64,000 bases of DNA from an uncultured Thermoanaerobaculia bacterium (lineage in GTDB: Bacteria; Acidobacteriota; Thermoanaerobaculia; Multivoradales; Multivoraceae): positions 124,001 through 188,000 of the forward strand of contig CATOTG010000001.1 of the NCBI GenBank assembly GCA_951813015.1, written 5' to 3'. The position numbers and the translations under genes are program-made. This document shows positions 15,647 through 24,322 of the stretch, one piece after another (within the stretch, counting starts at the first letter, position 1; the number at the start of each line of letters is the position of its first letter). Under the pieces are notes generated by a model. It saw only the letters and a program-made list of their open reading frames with translations. It was not told the origin of the DNA and made no database searches.

Positions 15647-17992
15647 TCAGAACGGAAAGATCAGCGGCGCCATCCACACGATCACGGCGAGCAGCACAAC
15701 GGTCAGCGGCGTGCCGACGCGCAGGTAGTCCATGCTCCGATAGCCGCCGGCGCCCATCACGAGCAGGTTCGCCTTGTGGCTGAACGGCGTCATGAAGGCC
15801 GCCGAGGCCGCCAGCGCCACGCCCATCATCAGGGGGTAGGGCGAGAGACCGAGCCCGGAAGCCGCCTCGAGCACGACCGGCGTCAGCAGCACGACCGCCG
15901 GCGCCCCGTCGAGGCACTGGCTGAGCAGGCTCGACAGCAGAACCAGCGACGCCAGCACCGCATACGGCCCGACCGGACCTGCCAGATCCATCACGCTGCT
16001 GGCCAGAAGGGCCGCGGTTCCGCTGCTCTCCATCGCCGATCCCACGGGCAGGATCGCGGCGACGAGGAAGATCGCGCGCCACTCGACCGCCCGGTAGGCC
16101 TCCTCCATCGTCAGCGCGCCGCACAGCACGATCAGGCTCGCCGAAGCGAACGCGGCGACCTGGATCGGGGCTACTCCCGTCACGACCAGGCCGATCATCA
16201 AGGCCAGGCAGCCGACGGCGTACGGCGCCTTCTTCAGGCGGCGCGGCTCTTCGGCGACATCAGAGAGGACAAGCAGATCCGGCTCCCGGGAGAGGAGTGC
16301 CAACCGTCCCCGGCGGCCCTGCAGCAGCAGCGCGTCGCCGACCCGCAAGGCGAGCTGGGCCAGGCCGCTGCGAATGGCCCTGCCCTCGCGCCAGATCGCG
16401 AGCACCTGCACGCCATACCGATCGCGGAACGCGATCTCCTCGAGGCTCCGCCCCGCGAGTCCGGACCGGGGCGCCACCGTCGCCTCGGCCATGCCCACCT
16501 CCTCCGACTCGAACGCGGGCGCGGCCACCCCCGAGGTCAACTCGACGCCGCCCATCCTCAGCAGGGCTCGCAGTCGCCGTTCCCTGCCCTTGACGAACAG
16601 CCGGTCCCCGGCCTCGAACCGGACCTGCGGCCCCGGCCCCCAGGTCACCTCGCCCTCCTGCTCGACCGCGACCACCGTGAGTCCCATCAGCCGGCCCATC
16701 CACTCGACGCCCGCGCCGCCGGCGAGAAGCGTCGAGTTCTCCGGCACGCGGATGACCATCAGGGGCTGATCGTCGAGGCGGTCCAGCGCGGCAGGACCGC
16801 TCTCTTCGATCTCGAGCACCTCCGGGTCGATCTCCGGCGCGTCGTCTCCGAACAGACCGTAGAGCACGTCGCCCTGCTCGATCGGCAGGCTTCCCAGCCG
16901 GTCGACATGCACCTCACTGTCGCGTTCCACCGCGATGACAAACACGCGCCAGCGTTCGCGGAAGCGAGTCGCGGCCAGGGTGCTCCCCACCAGCAGCGAC
17001 CCTGCGACCACCCTCGCCCTGAGCGCGGTCACGCCCGCCTCCGGCGCACCGATCTCGCCGGTAGTGGCCGTGCCGAACGTCGTCGCCGCGTCCAGATCGA
17101 CGCCCTGAAGCCGCAACATCTGCCCCACTTCTTGCGCGTCACCCTGCACCACCAGTTCGTCCCCGGCCAAAAGCGGCATGTCGTCACCGGGGGCCAACCG
17201 CCACTCCTCGCCGCGCGCGACTCCAAGGAGTTGCACGCCCAGTGTGGTGCCGAGCCGCGTCTCGCGCACCGTGGCGCCGTCAAGTTCGGACCCTGCAGGG
17301 ATGCGGATCGAAAACAGCCCCTCGCGCAGGCCGTAGAGGTCGGCGAGCTTCGATTCGTCCCGGCGCGGGGCCGCGCCCCGGCGACCCGGCAGCAGGCGGC
17401 GTCCCAGAGTGAGCATGAAGACGACGCCGCCCAGCAGCAGGACCACGCCGAAGGGCGTGAAGTCGAACAGTCCGAAGGGCTCGAGCCCGCGGTCCCGCAG
17501 CATGGCCGCCGCGAGGATGTTCGGCGGGGTGCCGACCAGGGTCGCCGTGCCCCCGAGGATCGCCCCGAACGCCAGCGGCAGGAACAACCGGGACGGCGGC
17601 AGGTGCGCGCGCCGGCAGAGACTCGCGACCGCCGGCATCAACACCGCGGTCGCCGCGATGTTGTTCATGAACATCGAGAGGACGCCCGCGACCAGCATCA
17701 CGGCGACGATCAACGGCGTCTCGCGGCTGCCGACGAAGCGATGGATCGCGCCGCCGATCAGATCCGCCACGCCGGTCTGCATCAACCCCGCGCTGACGAT
17801 GAAGATCGACAGCATCGTGATCACCGCCGACGACGCGAAGCCGGTGAACGCCTGATCGACGGCGACGTAGCCGGTGAAGATCAGCAGCGTCAGGCCCAGA
17901 AAGGCCGTCAGGTCGATCGGCAGCTTCTCGGTCAGAAACAGGACGACCATGGCCGCCAGAACGACCAGCAGGAAGGCGATGTCGATAGTCAT
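15647..17992 (-). CDS. DASS/SLC13-type anion permease with multiple RCK_C (TrkA-C) domains
   Basis: A 781-aa inner-membrane transporter. The N-terminal half has helices such as FLLVVLAAMVVLFLTEKLP and a family motif region (MNNIAATAVLMPAVASL, GGTATLVGTPPNI). A large cytoplasmic insert at about 195-590 carries about four TrkA-C-like domains (GATVRETRLGTTLGVQLLG, PENSTLLAGGAGVEWMG, GRSLEEIAFRDRYGVQVLA). The C-terminal half resumes helices (GAPAVVLLTPVVLEAASGLG). Homologues carry sulfate, dicarboxylates or other anions with sodium, and RCK_C domains suggest ligand control. No sulfur-assimilation genes adjoin it, so the substrate is unknown. Confidence 0.88.
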   Translation of the reverse strand: MTIDIAFLLVVLAAMVVLFLTEKLPIDLTAFLGLTLLIFTGYVAVDQAFTGFASSAVITMLSIFIVSAGLMQTGVADLIGGAIHRFVGSRETPLIVAVMLVAGVLSMFMNNIAATAVLMPAVASLCRRAHLPPSRLFLPLAFGAILGGTATLVGTPPNILAAAMLRDRGLEPFGLFDFTPFGVVLLLGGVVFMLTLGRRLLPGRRGAAPRRDESKLADLYGLREGLFSIRIPAGSELDGATVRETRLGTTLGVQLLGVARGEEWRLAPGDDMPLLAGDELVVQGDAQEVGQMLRLQGVDLDAATTFGTATTGEIGAPEAGVTALRARVVAGSLLVGSTLAATRFRERWRVFVIAVERDSEVHVDRLGSLPIEQGDVLYGLFGDDAPEIDPEVLEIEESGPAALDRLDDQPLMVIRVPENSTLLAGGAGVEWMGRLMGLTVVAVEQEGEVTWGPGPQVRFEAGDRLFVKGRERRLRALLRMGGVELTSGVAAPAFESEEVGMAEATVAPRSGLAGRSLEEIAFRDRYGVQVLAIWREGRAIRSGLAQLALRVGDALLLQGRRGRLALLSREPDLLVLSDVAEEPRRLKKAPYAVGCLALMIGLVVTGVAPIQVAAFASASLIVLCGALTMEEAYRAVEWRAIFLVAAILPVGSAMESSGTAALLASSVMDLAGPVGPYAVLASLVLLSSLLSQCLDGAPAVVLLTPVVLEAASGLGLSPYPLMMGVALAASAAFMTPFSHKANLLVMGAGGYRSMDYLRVGTPLTVVLLAVIVWMAPLIFPF

Positions 17993-18021
17993 CGCGACTG
18001 CGATCGGCCGGGCAGCCGCCT

Positions 18022-18050
18022 AGCGGCCCGTGGTGAAAGTCCGTGTCGCA
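18022..18050 (+). repeat. Diverged copy of the dispersed AGCAGCCCGTGG repeat
   Basis: AGCGGCCCGTGGTGAAAGTCC and the following bases match the pair at 12149-12261 with a few changes. It lies just upstream of the transporter start, in the 137-bp gap that otherwise shows nothing. Confidence 0.55.
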
Positions 18051-18129
18051 AAGCGTTCCAGCGCCCGCGTCGCGAGCGCATCGGTGCGGCGTTCATCGCG
18101 ACGCCGAGTCTACGCGCGTCCGGCGCCGC

Positions 18130-18900
18130 TCAGGCCGGAGGATCGAACCGTCCGTCGATCGCGGTCCAGCCGCCGTCGACGAAGAGGACCGCGCCGGTCA
18201 TGTAGCTCGACGCGTCGGAAACCAGGAACGCCGCCGCGTTGCCGATCTCGTCCGACCTTCCCCAGCGGCCCAGCGCAGTCTTCCCGGCGTAGGCGCGGTT
18301 CCAGGCCTCGTTCTGCTGAATCGGCCTGGTCAGCGGCGTGTCGATCACGCCGGGCGCCAGCGCGTTGACCCGGACGCCGGCGGCCCCGAGTTCCGCGGCG
18401 GCGGTGCGCGCGAGCTGGGCGATGCCGGCCTTGGTCGCGGCGTACACCCCCTGCCCCGGCTCGACAACCTGGGAGCGGATCGAAGACAGCAGCACGATGC
18501 TGCCGCCACCGGCGGCCGCCAGCAAACCCCCGGCGACCTGCAGCACGCACATCGCGCCACCCAGGTTGAGCCTCACGACCCGGTCGAACTCCTCCGGCCG
18601 GTAATCGAGCAGGCGTTTGCGGACATTGACGCCCGGTGTCGCGATCACGCCCCGCAGGCCGTCCAGCGAATCCAGCGCCGCCTTCATCGCTTCGGGATCG
18701 AGAATGTCGAGCTCGGCCGCTTCGGCCTGCCCGCCGGCCTCGACGATCCGATCGGCCGTCGCCCGTGCGGCCAGCAGGTTCACGTCAAGGCAAGCGACAA
18801 CCGCCCCTTGCCGGGCGCATGCCTCCGCCGCGCCTTCGCCAATGCCGGAACCGGCGCCGATCACGGCCACCGAGCTGCCGTCGAGACAAAACGGGTTCAT
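18130..18900 (-). CDS. Short-chain dehydrogenase/reductase (SDR)
   Basis: A 256-aa classical SDR. The NAD(P)-binding motif VIGAGSGIGEGAA is at about residue 13. Asp in VVACLDVNLL near the end of beta2 favours NAD over NADP. The active site has a serine in LLSSIRS and YAATK (Tyr and Lys). The C-terminal FLVSDASSYMTGAVLFVDGG is standard. ATG at 18900 starts right at the Rossmann fold. It is 14 bp downstream of the P1 peptidase gene, so they are probably co-transcribed. Substrate unknown. Confidence 0.9.
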   Translation of the reverse strand: MNPFCLDGSSVAVIGAGSGIGEGAAEACARQGAVVACLDVNLLAARATADRIVEAGGQAEAAELDILDPEAMKAALDSLDGLRGVIATPGVNVRKRLLDYRPEEFDRVVRLNLGGAMCVLQVAGGLLAAAGGGSIVLLSSIRSQVVEPGQGVYAATKAGIAQLARTAAAELGAAGVRVNALAPGVIDTPLTRPIQQNEAWNRAYAGKTALGRWGRSDEIGNAAAFLVSDASSYMTGAVLFVDGGWTAIDGRFDPPA

Positions 18901-18914
18901 GGACTCGCTCTCCC

Positions 18915-20003
18915 TTACGGCAGGTCGGCCGCGGCGAGGAAGCCGGGGATCGACTCGGCCCGCCGGACGGCGTTCAGGACGGCATCGGCAAGCGCTTCGG
19001 CCGCCAGCGCACCGATCCGGCTCACGTCGGGCGGTCCCTCGAGGACGCCGGTGGCGACCGCGAACACCGTGTCGCCGTCGCCGGGCGTGTGGGACGGGAC
19101 GATCGAGCGCGCCAGACCGTCGTGGGCCATCTGGGCCATCCGCGTCGCCTGGGCCTGATTGAGGATCGCGTTCGTCGCCACCACTGCGATCGTCGTGTTG
19201 TCGCGGCCGTCGGAACGGTCCCCGGGCCGCGCCCGGCGATCCCGGCCGCCACCGCTGCGGAGCAGCTTGCGGGCGTCCAGCAACTCGTTGTCGGGCCCGC
19301 GCACGCCCGCGACGACCTCGCCGGTCGCCGGATCGATCACGTCGCCCACCGCGTTGACCGCCACCAGCGCCGCGACCACCAGGCCGGCCGCCGGGCCCTC
19401 CTCGATCGTGATCGACGCGCTGCCGAGGCCGCCCTTCATCGAGGCGCCGCGGCCACCCATCTTCCCCACCGTGGCGCCGGCGCCGGCGCCGACGTTGCCT
19501 TGCGCCACCGGGCCGGTCGTCGCTGCCTCCGAGGCCCGGTAGCCGCACTCGGCGTCCGGACGGGGCTTGCTGCTGCCGCCCACTCCGAGATCCATCAAGG
19601 AAGCGCCGACCACGATCGGCACGACTCCCGCCCGCACCGGGAAGCCTACGCCCCGCTGCTCGAGGTAGCGCATGACGCCCCCCGCCGCGTCGAGACCGTA
19701 GGCACTGCCGCCGGTGAGAACGACAGCGTGGAGTTCCTGAACCATGTTGTGGGGGCTCAGGAGAGCCGTCTCGCGGGTAGCCGGAGCGCCGCCCCGGACG
19801 TCGACGCCACCCACGGCGCCGCCCTCCGCCAACACGACGGTGCAACCGGTCGGGCGCTCCTCGTAGGTGATCTGACCTACGCGAAGGCCCTCCACGGCGG
19901 TCAGACCGGGGTCGGCTTCGGCGTCTTCAGCCAGGACCGCACCCCAGCCACCGAGGGCAAGGGCGCCCAGCGCCGCGATCCGCAATCCACATGCCGCGAA
20001 CAT
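18915..20003 (-). CDS. P1-family (DmpA-like) N-terminal-nucleophile peptidase, secreted
   Basis: A 362-aa protein with a signal-like N-terminus (LRIAALGALALGGWGAVLA) and the P1/S58 fold. Recognisable parts are VGQITYEERPTGCTVVL, VVLTGGSAYGLDAAGGVM, GGLGSASITIEEGPAAGLVVAALVAVNAVGDVID and NTTIAVVATNAILNQ. The family self-cleaves at a Gly/Ser-Thr bond and acts as an aminopeptidase on D- or L-amino acid amides; the Thr-rich DNTTIAVV segment is the probable cleavage and nucleophile region. It faces an M20 peptidase gene across 61 bp, and the three neighbouring genes may serve peptide or amide use. Confidence 0.88.
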   Translation of the reverse strand: MFAACGLRIAALGALALGGWGAVLAEDAEADPGLTAVEGLRVGQITYEERPTGCTVVLAEGGAVGGVDVRGGAPATRETALLSPHNMVQELHAVVLTGGSAYGLDAAGGVMRYLEQRGVGFPVRAGVVPIVVGASLMDLGVGGSSKPRPDAECGYRASEAATTGPVAQGNVGAGAGATVGKMGGRGASMKGGLGSASITIEEGPAAGLVVAALVAVNAVGDVIDPATGEVVAGVRGPDNELLDARKLLRSGGGRDRRARPGDRSDGRDNTTIAVVATNAILNQAQATRMAQMAHDGLARSIVPSHTPGDGDTVFAVATGVLEGPPDVSRIGALAAEALADAVLNAVRRAESIPGFLAAADLP

Positions 20004-20064
20004 AGTAGTCTGGCGAGCGTACTACCAGCCCGCAGAACGAGCCACCGGCGACACGCATCGTCCC

Positions 20065-21360
20065 ATGACGTCAGCAAGCAGCGGACCAGGTCTCGTGGAC
20101 CGCGTTCTCTCCGAGGCTGCGGTCTGCGGCGAGGAAGCGGCCCTCTTCGCAGCGGAACTGATCCGCGTGCCATCGGTCAACCCCCCCGGCGACGCCTACC
20201 GGGAGTGCGCGGAGCTGCTCGGCGTACGGCTCGAAGCGGACGGGTTCGAGACCGAGTACATCCAGGGTCCCGGCAGCGACCCGCAGCGTCCCAAGGTCAA
20301 CGTGCTCGGCCTGCGCCGGGGCCGCAGGGCGCGGCCGGCCCTGCACCTGAACGGACACCTCGACGTCGTCCCGCCGGGAGACGGCTGGACGGTCAACCCG
20401 TTCGGCGGCGAGATCAGCGACGGCTGGCTCTACGGCCGCGGCGCGGCCGACATGAAGGCCGGCCTTGCCGCCGCCGTGTTCGCCGCCGAAGCGGTGCGGC
20501 GCAGCGGCGTCTGCCTGAACGGAACGCTCGAGATCAGCGGCACGGTCGACGAGGAGAGCGGCGGCCACGCCGGCGTCGGCCACCTGGCTCAGATCGGCCG
20601 GATCACCGGCCGCACGACGGACTACGTGATCATCCCCGAGCCGTTCAGTCCGACGAGGATCTGCATCGGCCACCGCGGCGTTCTCTGGTTCCGCATCCTG
20701 GTCCGGGGCCGAATCGCCCACGGTTCGATGCCGTTTCTCGGCGTCTCGGCGATCGACGCCGCGGCCGAGGCGGCGCTCGGACTCCGCGAGGCGCTGGGCG
20801 ACCTGGTCACCGAATTGCCGGTTGTCCCCGAGGGCGCGCGCCGACCGACCCTGAACGTGAACTCGATCGCCGGCGGCCAGGTGATCGAGGGGCTCGGCGC
20901 ATCCGGCGACGGCGCCGGCCAGGGACTCCCGTCTCCCTGCGTCGCCGACGAGTGCGAGCTCGTCGTCGACCGCCGCTATCTGCTCGAAGAGGGCGCGGAC
21001 ACGGTGCGGACCCAGGTTCACGAGGTTCTGTCGGGGGTCGAATCCCGCCGCCCCGGCGTTCGCTTCGAGGTCGAGGAGGTGCTCAGCGTCGAGCCGACGA
21101 GCACTCCCGACGACTGCCGCCTGGTCGAGTCGCTGAGCCGCGGCATCGAGGCGGCTACCGGGCAGCCCGCCGACCTCGTGGCGAGTCCCGGCACCTACGA
21201 TCACAAGCACTTCCAGCGCATCGGCGGGATCGGACAGTGCGTTGCCTACGGACCGGGGGAACTGGAGCAGGCCCATCGGCCCGACGAACGCTGCGCGCTG
21301 TCGGACATCACCCGGACCACGCAGGCGCTGGCGCTTACGATCATCGATCTTCTGAGTTAG
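20065..21360 (+). CDS. M20-family metallopeptidase/deacylase (ArgE/DapE-like)
   Basis: A 431-aa protein. Zinc-site motifs are LHLNGHLDVVPPGDGW (His, Asp), GRGAADMKAGLAAAV (bridging Asp) and SGTVDEESGGHAG (catalytic Glu pair). The dimerisation domain contains the conserved HGSMPFLGVSAIDAA, and the terminal His ligand is in TYDHKHF. These enzymes hydrolyse N-acyl amino acids or small peptides with two metal ions. ATG at 20065 is taken. The last 33 bp recur 114 bp downstream (repeat entry), showing a local duplication of the gene end. Confidence 0.88.
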   Translation: MTSASSGPGLVDRVLSEAAVCGEEAALFAAELIRVPSVNPPGDAYRECAELLGVRLEADGFETEYIQGPGSDPQRPKVNVLGLRRGRRARPALHLNGHLDVVPPGDGWTVNPFGGEISDGWLYGRGAADMKAGLAAAVFAAEAVRRSGVCLNGTLEISGTVDEESGGHAGVGHLAQIGRITGRTTDYVIIPEPFSPTRICIGHRGVLWFRILVRGRIAHGSMPFLGVSAIDAAAEAALGLREALGDLVTELPVVPEGARRPTLNVNSIAGGQVIEGLGASGDGAGQGLPSPCVADECELVVDRRYLLEEGADTVRTQVHEVLSGVESRRPGVRFEVEEVLSVEPTSTPDDCRLVESLSRGIEAATGQPADLVASPGTYDHKHFQRIGGIGQCVAYGPGELEQAHRPDERCALSDITRTTQALALTIIDLLS

Positions 21361-21507
21361 TTGCAGCCCTGCTGGTCGATCACGGGCGGCTCCGCGAGGC
21401 GCGTCGATCAGGTGCTCGACGTCGGTGATCGCCTTCTCGCCCTGCTGGTCGATCACGGGCGGCTCCGCGAGGCGCTGGCGCTTACGATCGTCGATCGTCT
21501 GAGTTAG
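21328..21507 (+). repeat. Duplicated 3' end of the M20 peptidase gene plus flanking repeat
   Basis: The final 33 bp of the gene (CTGGCGCTTACGATC...CTGAGTTAG, 21328-21360) reappear at 21475-21507 with two mismatches. A 35-bp unit (CCCTGCTGGTCGATCACGGG...) occurs at 21367-21401 and 21440-21474. The pattern looks like an imperfect tandem duplication followed by drift. Confidence 0.8.
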
Positions 21508-21595
21508 GGTTGCTCCCACGCCGCCGCGAGCGCAAGCGGCCGAACAGCGAACCACACAGCCGGCCTCAGGAACTGGCCGTTGAGGAACTGCAACC

Positions 21596-22978
21596 ATGAC
21601 CGTGGCACTTGACGTCGCGACCCCGACGCGATCCCGATCCCTGGAGCTGCCGCCCTGCGGCCACCGCCCGAGACCCTACGCGGGGCCCACCCGCCAGCAG
21701 ACCCTCGCTCTGCGCCGGCAACACGTGAATCCGGCGCTCTTTACCCTGTACAGCGAACCCGTGATGCTGGTCGAAGGCCAGCGCCAGTACGTCTGGGACG
21801 ACAGCGGCCGGCGCTACCTCGATCTGTTCGCGGGCATCTGCACCGTCGCCTGCGGCCACTCGCACCCGAAGATCGTCGCGGCGGTTCAGGAGCAGATGGA
21901 GCTCCTGGCTCACAGCTCGACGGCGTTCCTGCATCCCAACATGCCGCGCTTCGCCAAGGCTCTGCTGGCCAGGCTGCCGCCCGAGCTCGACCGCGTCTAC
22001 TTCGTCAACAGCGGCAGCGAGGCGAACGATCTGGCGGTCCAGATGGCCCGGCTGCACACCGGTCACTCCGACGTCGTCGGCATCCGCAACGCCTACCACG
22101 GCGGCAGCGCACCGACCGGCGCCCTGACAGCGCTTCACACCTGGAAGTCCTGGGCCCAGCGCGGCGGCCCCGTCCACCACGCGATCAACCCCGATCCCTA
22201 TCGCAACCCGTTCTCCGGCACGCCGGAACAGATCGCCAGCCAGTGCGCCGAGGATGTTGCGGAGCTGATCCGCTACTCCACCCCGGGCCAGGTCGCCGCC
22301 TTCATCTCGGAGCCCATCCAGGGCGCCGGCGGCGTCACGATGGGAGCGTCGAACTACTTGGCGGAGGTCTACGACATCGTCCGCGCCAACGGCGGCGTCT
22401 GCATCGCCGACGAGGTGCAGACCGGCTTCACTCGCACCGGCGACCACTACTGGGGCTTCGAACGCTCCGGCGTTGCGCCCGAGATCGTGACGATGGCCAA
22501 GGGCATCGGCAACGGCCTGCCGCTGGCGGCCGTCGCGACCACCTCGGAGATCGCCGCCACCCTGGCGCAGAATCTCCACATCAACACCTTCGGCGGCAAT
22601 CCCCTGGCGTCGGCGGCCGGTCTCGCCGTCCTTGAGGTGATCGAGGAGGAGGGCCTCCAGCAGAACGCCCGCGTCCTCGGCAGCCGGCTGATCGCCGGCT
22701 TGCGAGCGCTGGCCGACCACCACGAAGCGGTCGGCGATGTCCGCGGCCAGGGCCTGATGATCGGCGTCGAACTGGTCGAGGACCGGCGGTCGAAGACCCC
22801 CGCCACCGCCTTCACCGGCCGCGTACTCGACGAACTGAAGGGCCTCGGCGCCCTGGTCGGCAAGGGCGGACTGTCCGGCAACGTGCTGCGGATCAAGCCG
22901 CCGCTCTGTTTGACGGACGCCGATGTCGACTTCGCTCTGGCGGCGATGGACGAAGCGTTGACGCGGGCGGCCGGCTGA
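21596..22978 (+). CDS. Class III aminotransferase, AGXT2-like (alanine-glyoxylate aminotransferase 2 family)
   Basis: A 460-aa PLP enzyme. Motifs include YLDLFAGICTVACGHSHPKI, NSGSEANDLAVQMAR, NAYHGGS, FISEPIQGAGGV, ADEVQTGFTRTGDHYWGFE and the PLP lysine in TMAKGIGNGLPLAAV. The GICTV and SQ-like contexts resemble AGXT2, which transfers amino groups to glyoxylate or pyruvate. The glyoxylate genes aceB and glcF are elsewhere in the window, but not in this operon. ATG at 21596. Other class III activities (omega-amino acid:pyruvate) remain possible. Confidence 0.88.
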   Translation: MTVALDVATPTRSRSLELPPCGHRPRPYAGPTRQQTLALRRQHVNPALFTLYSEPVMLVEGQRQYVWDDSGRRYLDLFAGICTVACGHSHPKIVAAVQEQMELLAHSSTAFLHPNMPRFAKALLARLPPELDRVYFVNSGSEANDLAVQMARLHTGHSDVVGIRNAYHGGSAPTGALTALHTWKSWAQRGGPVHHAINPDPYRNPFSGTPEQIASQCAEDVAELIRYSTPGQVAAFISEPIQGAGGVTMGASNYLAEVYDIVRANGGVCIADEVQTGFTRTGDHYWGFERSGVAPEIVTMAKGIGNGLPLAAVATTSEIAATLAQNLHINTFGGNPLASAAGLAVLEVIEEEGLQQNARVLGSRLIAGLRALADHHEAVGDVRGQGLMIGVELVEDRRSKTPATAFTGRVLDELKGLGALVGKGGLSGNVLRIKPPLCLTDADVDFALAAMDEALTRAAG

Positions 22979-22997
22979 GGGGTTCCGCAGGGCGTTC

Positions 22998-23160
22998 TTC
23001 AAGGCGCCGGCCGAACAAGAGATTGAAGTTGTCCTGGTTCGGCAAGCTCGTGTCGTCGCTGGCGGGATTGGCGACCACCGTCTGGCCGCCCTGAGCGAGG
23101 AGGCGACGGCGAGTTGGGCGCACCGACGGTCAGTGGCGGCTGCAGGGCTTTCCCGTCATG
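22998..23160 (-). pseudogene. Relic of a TonB-dependent receptor C-terminal region
   Basis: The minus strand encodes QGGQTVVANPASDDTSLPNQ followed by DNFNLLFGRRL. This matches QGLQRVIAIPASDDTRLPDQ-NNFDLSFGRRF in the intact receptor at 12529-15300, and the DNA similarity covers about 160 bp. There is no start, no barrel end and no flanking receptor sequence, so it is a fragment left by deletion or recombination. Confidence 0.75.
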
Positions 23161-23239
23161 CCCGACTCGCCAGTTGACGCAAGTGGCGGCCTGAGTTATC
23201 CGAACTGCCTCCCCTGCCGCGTGCTAGCTTGGCTCTGCC

Positions 23240-24322
23240 ATGAGCCACTTGCGGAGCTTCCGCGTCGTCCGGTATCGGGGTCTCGACGGCTTGGACATCC
23301 CGCGCCTGGCGCCGCGGGTGAACCTGATCACGGGCAAGAACGCGGCGGGAAAGACCTCGCTTCTGGAGGCGATCTGGCTCTTCTACGGCAGGTTCGACAC
23401 GCCTCTCGTCTGGAATCAGAACGTCCGGCGAAGCCCCATCGCCGCCATCGATCCGGTGAAGGGACTGGCCGAGGGACGAATCGAGCTGAAGGGCACGGAA
23501 GCGAACGGGAACGATCCGTGCAGTTTCCGGCTCGAGTTCGAGGACTTCTCGAACGCGATGGGCCGGCACGAGCTCGGGCAGCAGGATCAGCCCCACCCGG
23601 GGAGCGGCTCGGAAGCCGCTTCGATCCCGGCGCAGGGGAAGGCTCGCGTCTGGCTCGACGGCGAGGAGCTCGACCTGCGAGAGGGATACGGTAGACATAT
23701 GACGCCGAAGGGCTCCGTGCTGTATCCGATCGGTCCCGTGCCGGCCGGAAGGGGAAGCGGCATCATCGAGGGAGGCGTTCAGAATCCCCTCGCGCTGGAC
23801 AAGGCCATGGTTGACCGCTACTCGGACGTGGTCCGTTCGGGCCGAAAGCAGCAACTCCTCGACATTCTCTCGGTGCTGGATCCGGGGCTCGCGGGAATGG
23901 AGATCCTGACCGACGGGGCGGGTGCTCTCGTCTGGGCCACGACCTCCGACGGGAAGCCGCCCGGGCCCCTGTATGACCTCGGCGGCGGAATGGTCAGACT
24001 CTTCCGGCTTGCCGTGAACCTCAACGCCGCCCTCGGCGGCGTACTCCTCGTGGACGAGATCGAGAACGGCCTCCACCACTCGGTCCTCGGCGAGTTCTGG
24101 CGGGGGCTGAACCGGATGGCCCGTGCCGCCAACGTCCAGGTCTTCGCGGCAACCCACAGCCACGAGTGCATCGACGCGGCAATCACCGCGTTCGGCGAGG
24201 AGTCCGAGGAGTTGGCGGTACACGGTCTCTACCGTGCCAACCCCGACGGTCCGCCGGCAGCGACGTTCTTCTCCGGCGCTACGCTGGCCGCGGCACGCGA
24301 CTTGAACTTCGAGCTGCGGTAG
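23240..24322 (+). CDS. AAA-type ATP-binding protein (OLD/RecF-like, ABC-class ATPase)
   Basis: A 360-aa protein. The N-terminus (LRSFRVVRYRGLDGLDI) leads to Walker A NLITGKNAAGKTSLLEAI (about 28-45). The C-terminal half has the ABC-like Walker B LLVDEIENGLHHSVL and the switch His in VFAATHSHECIDAA. These are features of AAA_15/AAA_21 ATPases often found in defence islands alone or with nucleases. No TOPRIM nuclease domain is visible, so it is shorter than OLD. ATG at 23240. Its last 44 bp overlap the convergent AAA+ gene. Function unknown; defence is one possibility. Confidence 0.85.
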   Translation: MSHLRSFRVVRYRGLDGLDIPRLAPRVNLITGKNAAGKTSLLEAIWLFYGRFDTPLVWNQNVRRSPIAAIDPVKGLAEGRIELKGTEANGNDPCSFRLEFEDFSNAMGRHELGQQDQPHPGSGSEAASIPAQGKARVWLDGEELDLREGYGRHMTPKGSVLYPIGPVPAGRGSGIIEGGVQNPLALDKAMVDRYSDVVRSGRKQQLLDILSVLDPGLAGMEILTDGAGALVWATTSDGKPPGPLYDLGGGMVRLFRLAVNLNAALGGVLLVDEIENGLHHSVLGEFWRGLNRMARAANVQVFAATHSHECIDAAITAFGEESEELAVHGLYRANPDGPPAATFFSGATLAAARDLNFELR

